NCBI GenBank assembly: GCA_044337515.1
Contig: JBIINK010000037.1
Coordinates: 1 to 22,108 of the forward strand
Direction of reading: 5' to 3'
DNA from: CAJBVG01 sp044337515
Lineage (GTDB): Bacteria > Bacteroidota > Bacteroidia > Sphingobacteriales > Sphingobacteriaceae
Length of the DNA: 22,108 nucleotides
In this document: positions 8,106 to 14,752 of the stretch, one piece after another
Layout of the letters: every line of letters begins with the position of its first letter
How positions within the stretch are numbered: the first letter of the stretch is position 1
Notes under the pieces: model-generated
Seen by the model: only the letters and a program-made list of their open reading frames with translations
Told to the model about the DNA's origin: nothing
Database searches by the model: none
Made by a program: the position numbers and the translations under genes

Positions 8106-8363
8106 TTATTCTACCAATGAATAAGTACTTCCGTCGGATACATCATAAGCTATTAAACCACTTTGTGGAGTGTAATAGAGATCGGGTAAGTAATATTTAG
8201 AGGTATTTAAAGCGTGACTAAATGTATAAACATTATAATACATTTTATTATTTAATGCCATTGAATCCGTAAAAGTGACTACTGAGCTGGTTTGATTAAT
8301 GGCTGAATTGATAGAACTTACCATTGTAAACTCGCGATTATTCAATGAACTCTTCATTCGCAT
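8106..8363 (-). CDS. Small protein resembling the C-terminal end of a Bacteroidota lipoprotein
   Basis: I do not recognise this 85-residue ORF. It has no signal peptide, no membrane helix and no lipobox. Its second half (YYNVYTFS, then DLYYTPQSGLIAYDVSDGSTYSL) resembles the closing segment of Bacteroidota surface lipoproteins that end with 'YY..GLI.Y....G..W.L'. It may be a free-standing small protein, or the 3' remnant of a larger lost gene. It sits 3 bp after the PH-like gene (TAA GCT ATG) and 7 bp before the CLC start. That spacing suggests it is translated as part of the cassette. The start could be M1 or M3. Confidence 0.55.
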   Translation of the reverse strand: MRMKSSLNNREFTMVSSINSAINQTSSVVTFTDSMALNNKMYYNVYTFSHALNTSKYYLPDLYYTPQSGLIAYDVSDGSTYSLVE

Positions 8364-8366
8364 AGC

Positions 8367-8849
8367 TTATTTATAATATCGCATTAATACTGAAGTTAAT
8401 TCTTCTGGTTTTTGAGTGCCGATTAAAAACATTGTACCATCCTTCATTTCAATTTGTAAACCAGAACTTCCAGATACATTCCAAGCTTTTCCATTTCCTT
8501 TTAAGCTTGAACGAAAACCCCAACCTCCATATTCCATTATCGGACTGTATTCACGAACATAGGCTTTGTCTATATTGCTCCATTGGTAAATTCTATAGCT
8601 GCGGAAAATTGGAAGGAAACGTACAGAAATCCCATTATCATCCACTATAGTTTCTAATTTTAAAGAGTAGAAAAAAAGAGTTAGTAATAACATTCCACCT
8701 TCAACTAAAAATAATCCGGCATCTGGCATCGGATTATCGCCATAAGGTTTGTTCATAAGCACCTGTTGGTAAATACCAACTAAGAAAAATAAATGAAGTG
8801 GAACAAGTACGAATATCCACCTTCTAAAGGATTGAGTTTCGGTAAACAT
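8367..8849 (-). CDS. Membrane protein with two N-terminal helices and a PH-like domain
   Basis: This protein of about 160 residues has two hydrophobic segments (roughly residues 10-30 and 45-63) and then a beta-rich region (DDNGISVRFLPI, WSNIDKAYVREYSP, GLQIEMKDGTMFLIGTQKP) of the type seen in bacterial PH-like domains. Function is unknown. The frame is open upstream to 8978, but that part lies inside the neighbouring gene. The likely start is the ATG at 8849, one base past the TAG of the upstream gene (TAGTATG). An ATG at 8861 would add four residues and overlap by 11 bp. Coupling to the pore-loop protein upstream suggests joint action in the membrane. Confidence 0.75.
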   Translation of the reverse strand: MFTETQSFRRWIFVLVPLHLFFLVGIYQQVLMNKPYGDNPMPDAGLFLVEGGMLLLTLFFYSLKLETIVDDNGISVRFLPIFRSYRIYQWSNIDKAYVREYSPIMEYGGWGFRSSLKGNGKAWNVSGSSGLQIEMKDGTMFLIGTQKPEELTSVLMRYYK

Positions 8850-8850
8850 A

Positions 8851-9195
8851 CTATTCAGCATCAACTTGTAAAATATGTAGTATTCGGTGAATGATGGGTG
8901 CAAAGAAAACTCCTGAAATGGTAAGGAATGCAACGCCACTATACAATGCGTATAAAGAAGAGAATATCTTCGCGGCATTGGTTTGCATCTCTACCGCAGG
9001 GCCCATTCCAGTAAGAATTAAGCATGCCATGTGGAAACTATCAATCCAGGTGCAATCGGCAATGGTATAGTAACCAATCATGCCAATTAATACCGACAAT
9101 ACAATTAATAAACTTGCAAATAGGGTGTATCGCATCATTCGTTGCAAAAAACGAGGCATGCTGATTAATTCTTGGTTTTTATGTTCAAGTTTCAT
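8851..9195 (-). CDS. Small two-helix membrane protein with K+-channel-like pore loop (TGMGP)
   Basis: This 114-residue protein has a helix at about 24-46, a short amphipathic stretch (WIDSFHMACLILTGMGPAV, 50-68) and a second helix at about 76-100, ending HRILHIL. The layout matches the TM1-P-loop-TM2 core of potassium channels, where the selectivity filter normally reads TVGYG; here TGMGP (62-66) stands in its place. It could be a channel with different selectivity or a non-conducting relative. The ATG at 9195 is the natural start. The PH-like gene starts at its stop codon and the CLC-F gene lies further down, so a role in ion handling is plausible but unproven. Confidence 0.75.
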   Translation of the reverse strand: MKLEHKNQELISMPRFLQRMMRYTLFASLLIVLSVLIGMIGYYTIADCTWIDSFHMACLILTGMGPAVEMQTNAAKIFSSLYALYSGVAFLTISGVFFAPIIHRILHILQVDAE

Positions 9196-9203
9196 CGCTA
9201 TAC

Positions 9204-9237
9204 AATTAAGGATTTAATACGAATTAAAGATTTAATA
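9204..9237. repeat. Two copies of an 18-bp unit at the yoeB stop
   Basis: A 16-bp segment at 9204-9219 (AATTAAGGATTTAATA) recurs at 9222-9237 with one mismatch, a period of 18 bp. The second copy contains the yoeB stop codon at 9232-9234. Confidence 0.55.
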
Positions 9238-9486
9238 ATGATATCGACAAGCGTAAATTAAGAGGGTATCATCTTCTACTCGATAAACTAAGCGGTGTTC
9301 CTGGTCAATTCTTCGGGACCATAATCCTTGTAAATCATATTTTAAAGGCTCTGGTTTGCCTTTTCCAGCATAAGAATTATGCTGAATATCCTTTATTAAT
9401 GCATTGATTTTACTCAGCATCTTTTTATTATCTGTTAGCCAAGAATTATAATCTTCCCAGGCATTCTTTGAAAAAACAATTTTCAT
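9232..9486 (-). CDS. yoeB: YoeB-family mRNA interferase toxin
   Basis: This 84-residue ribosome-dependent endoribonuclease of type II toxin-antitoxin systems has the same length as E. coli YoeB. The active-site residues fall at the same positions: E46 in GKGKPEPL, R65 in EEHRLVY-like EHRLVYRV, and the terminal H83-Y84 (ACRYHY). The WSRR segment is also intact, so the toxin looks functional. Its ATG overlaps the antitoxin stop by 4 bp, the usual coupling that keeps antitoxin in excess. When freed, the toxin cuts mRNA in the ribosomal A site. Confidence 0.96.
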   Translation of the reverse strand: MKIVFSKNAWEDYNSWLTDNKKMLSKINALIKDIQHNSYAGKGKPEPLKYDLQGLWSRRIDQEHRLVYRVEDDTLLIYACRYHY

Positions 9487-9740
9487 TTCCCTCCCTTCAA
9501 ATTCCCATTCACTGTTTTCCCATTCTCCATTTGCTCAATCGATTCAAATAAACGCTCAGCATTTCGCTTCGAACTCAGCAAATGAACAGTCTCCATCAAT
9601 GAATTGTACTCTTCCATCGATATCAAAACCGTCCCTTTTCCCGTTCCTCGCTTAATAATGAGCGTTTCGTTATTCTCTTCTACCTCATCTAAGTATTTCT
9701 TTAGATCAGTGCGTAATTCGGTATAATTCGCTGCAATCAT
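9483..9740 (-). CDS. yefM: YefM/Phd-family antitoxin
   Basis: This 85-residue antitoxin is the partner of YoeB. The N-terminal half (NYTELRTDLKKYLDEV, TLIIKRG, ISMEEYNSL) is the Phd/YefM dimerisation and DNA-binding fold; the C-terminal tail wraps the toxin. It is first in the operon and the ATG lies just after an array of AAGTA boxes that probably serves as its operator. YefM-type antitoxins repress their own promoter, more tightly as a complex with the toxin. The residues and length fit a complete gene. Confidence 0.94.
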   Translation of the reverse strand: MIAANYTELRTDLKKYLDEVEENNETLIIKRGTGKGTVLISMEEYNSLMETVHLLSSKRNAERLFESIEQMENGKTVNGNLKGGK

Positions 9741-9746
9741 GCTATT

Positions 9747-9780
9747 AAGTATTTATTTAAGTACGAATATAAGTACTTAT
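9747..9780 (-). promoter_or_regulatory. Candidate yefM-yoeB operator: three AAGTA boxes, 12 bp apart
   Basis: AAGTA occurs on the plus strand at 9747-9751, 9759-9763 and 9771-9775, spaced exactly 12 bp. The last box lies in a perfect 12-bp palindrome, ATAAGTACTTAT, at 9769-9780. All lie within 40 bp of the antitoxin ATG at 9740. YefM-family operators are known to be short palindromes that overlap the promoter; the role here is inferred from position. Confidence 0.5.
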
Positions 9781-9796
9781 TTTCAAAATACGAAAT

Positions 9797-9875
9797 ATTA
9801 GCACATTGGCACATTTACAAATTAGCACATTCATTAACATATTAGCATACCAGCATATTAGCATACCAGCATATT
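9797..9875. repeat. 8-bp-period word array abutting the M2 peptidase stop
   Basis: The stretch divides into octamers: ATTAGCAC, ATTGGCAC, ATTTACAA, ATTAGCAC, ATTCATTA, a 4-bp slip, then ATTAGCAT and ACCAGCAT alternating twice from 9841 to 9872. The last 32 bp are therefore two perfect copies of a 16-bp unit. The array touches the peptidase stop codon at 9874-9876. The units are too short and lack spacers, so it is not CRISPR. Confidence 0.75.
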
Positions 9876-11667
9876 ACATCGTGTACTTCCTCCCCTTATT
9901 CACCTCCTTCAAATGCTTCATCAATGGCTCGAAGTATGAAACTAACGCTTTTGCATTCAAATCTTCGCCAGTTTTCTCTTTTAACACTTCTCTCCAATCT
10001 TTAGATGCACCAGGGTACATAATTGATTTCAAGAAATCTCCCACTTCTTTGTTGCCATAGTAATTGGTTGCACGTGGATCTTGTTTTAAGATTTCTTTAG
10101 CAATATGGTCGTGTAATTGGAATAAGATGACGTATGATAAGGCATAATCATAATATTGAGCAGCATCATCATTGATGTGCGTTTTCGTAGCTGCATCGCA
10201 GTACTCTTCACCTCTATTGGTTGGTGGAACAACACCTTGGTATTCTTTTACTAATTCCCACCAGCGTTTGTTGAACTGATCTGCTGGTAAATTATCGGTG
10301 TATAATGATTTCTCAAACTCGCTCATTACTCCTGCTGCAAATGGAATAAATACCGCATAGTTTAATGCTTCTTTTAATAAATTTTGTACTTCGTCTACTT
10401 TTGCATTCGCATCAATTAAGCCTCTTTGAACTAAGAATGGTTTTTGCATAGCAGCCAATCCCATCAAGCTTCCCATTGCTTCGTGGTAAGCTCTATTTGC
10501 ACCGCCACGCATTAATGGTGGTACATCAGGGTTCGTATAAGTCATGTAATAATAGATGTGTCCTAACTCGTGATTTGAAGTTTCAAACCATTCTGCATTG
10601 GGCTCCACACTCATTAAACTTCTTACATCATTATTCAAATCCATGTGCCAAGCCGAAGCGTGATTATTCTTTTTAATTTTAGAACCTTCTGCTAAAGGAT
10701 ATAAACTTGATTTCTCCCAGAACGTTGCTGGTAAAGCAGGGTAGCCAATACTTTTGTAAAACGACTCTCCTTCTTTAACAATCCATTCCGGTGATTTCGA
10801 TTTTAATGCTCCATCAATGTCTAAACCATCAACAGTAATCATCGAACTCCAATCTTGCGCCCAACGATTAGTCAACCAATCGGCAGGAATATAATCTGGC
10901 ACTTCTTTAACACCATATTTTTTTGCTAACTCATAACGAGCATAGGTATGTAATTCTCTGAACAGTGGACGTAATTCTGTGTTTAACTTACGCATCATAT
11001 CCATCATCTCATCCGTTTTCATTCCATACTCCGATACTTGGTAACTATAGTAATCATTATAGCCTAGCGCTTTTACGGTTTCGTTACGTAATCGACGAAG
11101 GTTTACTAATCCATCTTTCAATCCTTTACCTACTTCTTTACTAGCCTCCCAAGCTTTTCTGCGTTCGGTTAAATTATTAGATGATTTTAACACATCATCT
11201 AATTGGTTTGTTGAAACTGATTTACCATCTAATTTGAAATCAAATCCGAATAACTTTTCTGTTTGTGCAGTTTCTGCTTTGATGCGTTCTTTAACTACAT
11301 CGGCAACGGTTTGAGGGTTGTTGCCTGCTGCAAATAAAATAGTTTCTAATTGCTTTACTTGTAAGGGTAATAAATGCTTACTGTGTTCTAAATACTTCTT
11401 TGCATTCTCAATGTTTTCGGCACTTCCGGTAAACTTCGCATACTCTTCGTTTGCTTTTTCGGTAGCCTTTGCATTGGTACTGTCGCCTTCAATAATTTCG
11501 ATATTCGATTTCCATTGCGCTTCAGATGATAAGGAGTACAAACGAACAAATTCTGTTGTATAAGTATCAATAAACGTTTGCGCTTCGGCTTGAATTTTAG
11601 AATGATCTTCTTTACAGGCTCCCAACATCGTTAAAAGCACTGCGAACACAGTAATAATTTTTCTCAT
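9874..11667 (-). CDS. M2-family (ACE-like) zinc metallopeptidase, lipoprotein
   Basis: This is a 597-residue peptidyl-dipeptidase-like enzyme related to angiotensin-converting enzyme. The zinc motif is HELGH at H366-H370, followed by the third ligand in ANRAYHEAMG (E396), slightly further away than in ACE. The N-terminus MRKIITVFAVLLTMLGAC is a lipoprotein signal with LGAC as the lipobox, so C18 would carry lipid and the enzyme would be membrane-anchored outside the cytoplasm. The frame extends 17 residues upstream, but the ATG at 11667 gives the signal peptide and follows the alkaline phosphatase stop by 11 bp. A role in peptide scavenging is likely; the substrate is unknown. Confidence 0.93.
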   Translation of the reverse strand: MRKIITVFAVLLTMLGACKEDHSKIQAEAQTFIDTYTTEFVRLYSLSSEAQWKSNIEIIEGDSTNAKATEKANEEYAKFTGSAENIENAKKYLEHSKHLLPLQVKQLETILFAAGNNPQTVADVVKERIKAETAQTEKLFGFDFKLDGKSVSTNQLDDVLKSSNNLTERRKAWEASKEVGKGLKDGLVNLRRLRNETVKALGYNDYYSYQVSEYGMKTDEMMDMMRKLNTELRPLFRELHTYARYELAKKYGVKEVPDYIPADWLTNRWAQDWSSMITVDGLDIDGALKSKSPEWIVKEGESFYKSIGYPALPATFWEKSSLYPLAEGSKIKKNNHASAWHMDLNNDVRSLMSVEPNAEWFETSNHELGHIYYYMTYTNPDVPPLMRGGANRAYHEAMGSLMGLAAMQKPFLVQRGLIDANAKVDEVQNLLKEALNYAVFIPFAAGVMSEFEKSLYTDNLPADQFNKRWWELVKEYQGVVPPTNRGEEYCDAATKTHINDDAAQYYDYALSYVILFQLHDHIAKEILKQDPRATNYYGNKEVGDFLKSIMYPGASKDWREVLKEKTGEDLNAKALVSYFEPLMKHLKEVNKGRKYTM

Positions 11668-11678
11668 AGTTAAATATA

Positions 11679-12773
11679 CTATAATCCCATTGATTTTTTC
11701 ATCACTTGGTAAATCCAAGTGTTCTCATAAATACCACCTAAACTCGATGAACCCGGTCCGTAAGAATAAACAGGAACCATGGTCGCTGTATGGTTTTTAG
11801 TGATGAATTTTGGTTCTATAGCATCTTTAACTTTATCGTCTTCATTGCCACTTAAAGCAAATCCACCTGTTTCATGATCGGCAGTAACAATAACTAAAGT
11901 ATTACCATCTTTCTCTGCAAAATCAAGTGCTTTCGCAATCGCTTTATCAAAGTCCATGGTCTCCTGACGAATGTATTCTGCATCATTACTATGGCCTCCC
12001 CAATCAATTTGAGAACCTTCAACCATTAAGAAAAATCCACCTTTATTTTTTGCTAATTTATTAATGGCTAATTGTGTTGCATTGGCTAAATAATTACCTC
12101 TGCCTTCTTGTATTTTAGGCATGTGCATTGGTGCAATTAATGCAGCTAATTTTTGTGTACCGGTGTACATATACAATTCTTCTTCCGAACGAATTACTTT
12201 GTAATCTTTCTTTACCAATTGTGCTGTTAAATCAACACTGTCCTTACGTTTCGCGAAATTATTATAACCTCCACCAATAAATAAATCGATGTCGGTTTTT
12301 AAGAAATCTGCTGCAATTTCTTCATACATATCTCGTGAGGGTTGATGAGAAATAAATGCTGCTGGAGTTGCATGTGTAATTGCACAAGTAGCTACTAAAC
12401 CAGTAGCAAATCCTTTTGCTTCTGCCATCTCTAAAATGGTTGTCATGGGTAGTTTATTCATGTCCACACCAATTGCTCCATTGTACGTTTTAGTTCCACA
12501 AGAAAATGCTGTTGCACCTGCTGCAGAGTCGGTAATCTTATGACTTCCTGAAGAAGTTCTACTCAACCCTAATGTTTTGAATCGCTCAAAAGCCATACGC
12601 TCGTTAGCCATCATTAATGCATAACTCACCTGACTTAATCCCATACCATCGCCAACTAGTAAAATTACATTTACCGGCTTCTTCGTATTATCGTCGGGAT
12701 TAACAATAGTGAAGGAACTAAAACTTACAAATATTGCAAGTAATAATAGACTAGAATAAATTCTGTTTTTCAT
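11679..12773 (-). CDS. Secreted alkaline phosphatase (PhoA superfamily)
   Basis: This 364-residue phosphomonoesterase has a signal peptide (MKNRIYSS, then a hydrophobic stretch to about residue 22). Metal and catalytic motifs are clear: GDGMG with D42, the nucleophile S83 in TDSAAGATA, GGHSND, and TADHETGG near the C-terminus. It releases phosphate from organic esters in the periplasm. The frame continues 27 residues upstream without sense as a signal, so the ATG at 12773 is preferred. The M2 peptidase gene follows after 11 bp; both products are exported hydrolases and probably share a transcript. No Pho-box search was possible. Confidence 0.94.
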   Translation of the reverse strand: MKNRIYSSLLLLAIFVSFSSFTIVNPDDNTKKPVNVILLVGDGMGLSQVSYALMMANERMAFERFKTLGLSRTSSGSHKITDSAAGATAFSCGTKTYNGAIGVDMNKLPMTTILEMAEAKGFATGLVATCAITHATPAAFISHQPSRDMYEEIAADFLKTDIDLFIGGGYNNFAKRKDSVDLTAQLVKKDYKVIRSEEELYMYTGTQKLAALIAPMHMPKIQEGRGNYLANATQLAINKLAKNKGGFFLMVEGSQIDWGGHSNDAEYIRQETMDFDKAIAKALDFAEKDGNTLVIVTADHETGGFALSGNEDDKVKDAIEPKFITKNHTATMVPVYSYGPGSSSLGGIYENTWIYQVMKKSMGL

Positions 12774-12847
12774 GAAATATTGATTTTTAAATGATATAAA
12801 ATGCAATATACTGCATAAATAAAAGAGTGCATAGCAGGAACAATTAT

Positions 12848-13945
12848 TTAACATAAACGAAACATACTACCCGGTAAGGTTTTTATTAAACCATTGATTT
12901 CCAGTTGTAAAAGCACAGTGCTCAATTTGGAGTTTTTCCAGTTCAAATGATTCAATAATTGGTCATAACCTACATTCACACTGCTATGGATGAGGTATTC
13001 CACAATCACCCTTTCTTCTTCCGTTAGGTCGATAAATAGTTTTTTCTGAATGCTCGTTTTCTGTGCTTCATCCCAACCTAAGGCATCTAAAAATTCGGAT
13101 GTAGAACTGAGTAATTGAGCCGAGTTATTTCGTATTAACTGATTACAACCTTTGCTCTGCACATCATTAATTCTACCCGGAAAAGCGAAGACATCTCGGT
13201 TGTATTGATTTGCCAACTCAGCCGTAATTAATGCCCCTCCTTGCTCTCTTGCCTCCACAACTATCGTTGCATCCGACATCCCAGCAATGATTCTATTTCG
13301 TGCCGGAAAATTCTCTCGATCGGGTTTAACTTCACTACAAAATTCAGAAACAATTGCACCTTGTTTTGCAATTTCTTTAGCAACAGAAGTATGCGTAGGT
13401 GGATAAATACGATCCAAGCCATGCCCAACAATAGCAAGGGTATCGAGCCCATTGAGTAAGGCTTCTTTGTGTGCAGTAATGTCTATTCCATACGCTAATC
13501 CGCTTACAATAATGGGATGATATGGCCTAAGCTCTTGAATAAATTCTCTGCAAATTCCTTTCCCATATTCGGTGGCTAAACGAGATCCTACAATAGAAAT
13601 AATATGTCGGTTTTCGAAATTAGAATTTCCATTTACATACAATACTAAAGGGGAATCGGCACATCGTTTTAAACGTAAAGGATATTCGGATTGATAAAAT
13701 GCAATGGCTTGTAATTGATGTTTCTGTAAGAAACGCATTTCTTGTTCTGCCCGCTCAATAAAGTTTGCGGATCGTAATTGCTGTGATATCGCCGGACCAA
13801 CACCCGCGACTCGTAGTAATTTACGTTCCGAACTTTTTAATACTTCTTCTGCCGAACCTATCGTTTTTATTAACTCTTTCGCGGTTACGGGTCCCACCAT
13901 CGGTACCATGCTCAATGCAATGGTATATAACATCTCCTGCTCCAT
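12848..13945 (-). CDS. dprA: DNA-processing protein DprA
   Basis: This 365-residue protein binds incoming single-stranded DNA and loads RecA during natural transformation. It has an N-terminal HhH/SAM-like region (VPMVGPVTAKEL, VAGVGPAISQQL), the Rossmann-like DprA core (IVGSRLATEYG, SGLAYGIDITAHKEAL, ARNRIIAGMSDATIVVEA, GALITAELA, FAFPGR) and a C-terminal winged-helix (DLTEEERVIVEYL onward). The frame can be extended to a TTG at 13963, but the ATG at 13945 gives a normal MEQEMLY start just after a promoter-like element. Presence of dprA hints at competence but does not prove it. Confidence 0.96.
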   Translation of the reverse strand: MEQEMLYTIALSMVPMVGPVTAKELIKTIGSAEEVLKSSERKLLRVAGVGPAISQQLRSANFIERAEQEMRFLQKHQLQAIAFYQSEYPLRLKRCADSPLVLYVNGNSNFENRHIISIVGSRLATEYGKGICREFIQELRPYHPIIVSGLAYGIDITAHKEALLNGLDTLAIVGHGLDRIYPPTHTSVAKEIAKQGAIVSEFCSEVKPDRENFPARNRIIAGMSDATIVVEAREQGGALITAELANQYNRDVFAFPGRINDVQSKGCNQLIRNNSAQLLSSTSEFLDALGWDEAQKTSIQKKLFIDLTEEERVIVEYLIHSSVNVGYDQLLNHLNWKNSKLSTVLLQLEINGLIKTLPGSMFRLC

Positions 13946-13949
13946 ACCC

Positions 13950-13980
13950 GAAAAATACAGCAAGCTTAACTAATTGTCAA
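13950..13980 (-). promoter_or_regulatory. Bacteroidota-type promoter candidate for dprA
   Basis: On the minus strand TTGAC (13980-13976) is followed after 18 bp by TATTTTTC (13957-13950), close to the phylum consensus TTG-N19-TAnnTTTG; only the last base differs. The -7 element ends 4 bp before the chosen dprA ATG, so the transcript would have almost no leader. Confidence 0.4.
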
Positions 13981-13994
13981 CTGCATATATGCAG
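13981..13994. repeat. Perfect 14-bp palindrome beside the dprA promoter
   Basis: CTGCATATATGCAG is its own reverse complement. It abuts the TTGAC element of the dprA promoter and is followed on the plus strand by a run of seven T. It could be an operator for dprA, or an orphan plus-strand terminator; no plus-strand gene ends here. Confidence 0.5.
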
Positions 13995-14020
13995 GTTTTT
14001 TTATTTGCAGGTAGAATTAT

Positions 14021-14135
14021 GTATTAAGTAATATGTATTAGGAATTAGGTAATTCAATTTAGAATTTAGAATTTAGAATTTCTTCAGTGTCTTTTGTCCA
14101 GTGTCCTTTGTCCAGTGTCCAGTGTCTAATTGAAT
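14021..14135. repeat. 7-bp-period word array at the rsmG stop
   Basis: Heptamers run from 14021 (GTATTAA, GTAATAT, GTATTAG, GAATTAG, GTAATTC), through AATTTAG three times at 14056-14076, to CAGTGTC at 14085, 14099, 14113 and 14120, with TTTTGTC and CTTTGTC between. One 1-bp phase slip occurs near 14083. ATTCAATT at 14052-14059 pairs with AATTGAAT at 14128-14135, so part of the array is flanked by an inverted repeat that includes the rsmG stop codon. Confidence 0.7.
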
Positions 14136-14752
14136 ACCGGAACATGTATCACCCCCTTCGTATCGAAAAACTCTTCTTCGAAGTATTCGGTAAGGGCAAA
14201 TAGTTGGTAAGGTTTATGGATTTCATCGAACTCTTCAGATAGCTCAATACCTTTTAAATAAAGGATTCCATTATCTAAATCGTTAATCTGATTCTTCGAG
14301 AATTTATTATGAACCCAAGGGTAAAAATTAATTAATCGAGTTACGGCGCGCGACACTACAAAATCGAATTTCTCTTTTACTTCCTCGGCTCTACAATGTG
14401 CAGCACGTACATTTTTTAATCCTAAAGCTGCTGCTACTTCTTGTACTACTTTTATTTTTTTACCGATAGAATCTACTAGAAAAAAATTGGTATCGGGATA
14501 TAATATTGCTAATGGAATTCCAGGGAAACCACCACCAGTTCCTACATCTAAAACTTTAGTTCCTGCTTTAAAATTAATAACCTTCGCTAAGCCCAATGAA
14601 TGCAACACATGGCGCTCATAAAAATGTTCCATGTCCTTACGAGAAATCACATTGATCTTCTCATTCCAATCGTTATAAAGCGGAGCTAATTGCTCGAGCT
14701 GAGCATATTGAGTTTCGGTTAAATCGGGAAAATACTTTCTAATTAAATCCAC
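14126..14752 (-). CDS. rsmG: 16S rRNA (guanine-527-N7) methyltransferase RsmG
   Basis: This 208-residue SAM-dependent methyltransferase acts on the 530 loop of 16S rRNA. The signatures are NVISRKD (34-40), the HxLHSL segment (48-53) and the SAM-binding DVGTGGGFPGIPLAI (69-83). The start is a GTG at 14752 whose first base is the last base of the sigma-factor stop (TAGTG), so the two genes are translationally coupled. It is the last gene of the GT2-sigma-rsmG run. Its final codons (F-N-stop) lie in the repeat array. Confidence 0.95.
   Translation of the reverse strand: MDLIRKYFPDLTETQYAQLEQLAPLYNDWNEKINVISRKDMEHFYERHVLHSLGLAKVINFKAGTKVLDVGTGGGFPGIPLAILYPDTNFFLVDSIGKKIKVVQEVAAALGLKNVRAAHCRAEEVKEKFDFVVSRAVTRLINFYPWVHNKFSKNQINDLDNGILYLKGIELSEEFDEIHKPYQLFALTEYFEEEFFDTKGVIHVPVFN

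Noticed and set aside
8850..8978. N-terminal extension of the PH-like protein to 203 residues
   Set aside because: The extra 43 residues lie in the coding region of the pore-loop gene and look like frame noise; ATGs at 8849 or 8861 fit coupling.
9797..9875. Possible CRISPR array
   Set aside because: Units are 8 bp in direct contact, without unique spacers, and no cas genes are present; the same holds for the heptamer arrays.
13981..14002. Intrinsic terminator for a plus-strand gene
   Set aside because: The hairpin plus T-run looks right, but no plus-strand gene ends upstream and both flanking genes are on the minus strand.
13765..14031. 88-residue plus-strand ORF spanning the dprA start and the palindrome
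   Set aside because: It is antisense to dprA and its end runs through promoter and repeat sequence; there is no protein-like pattern.
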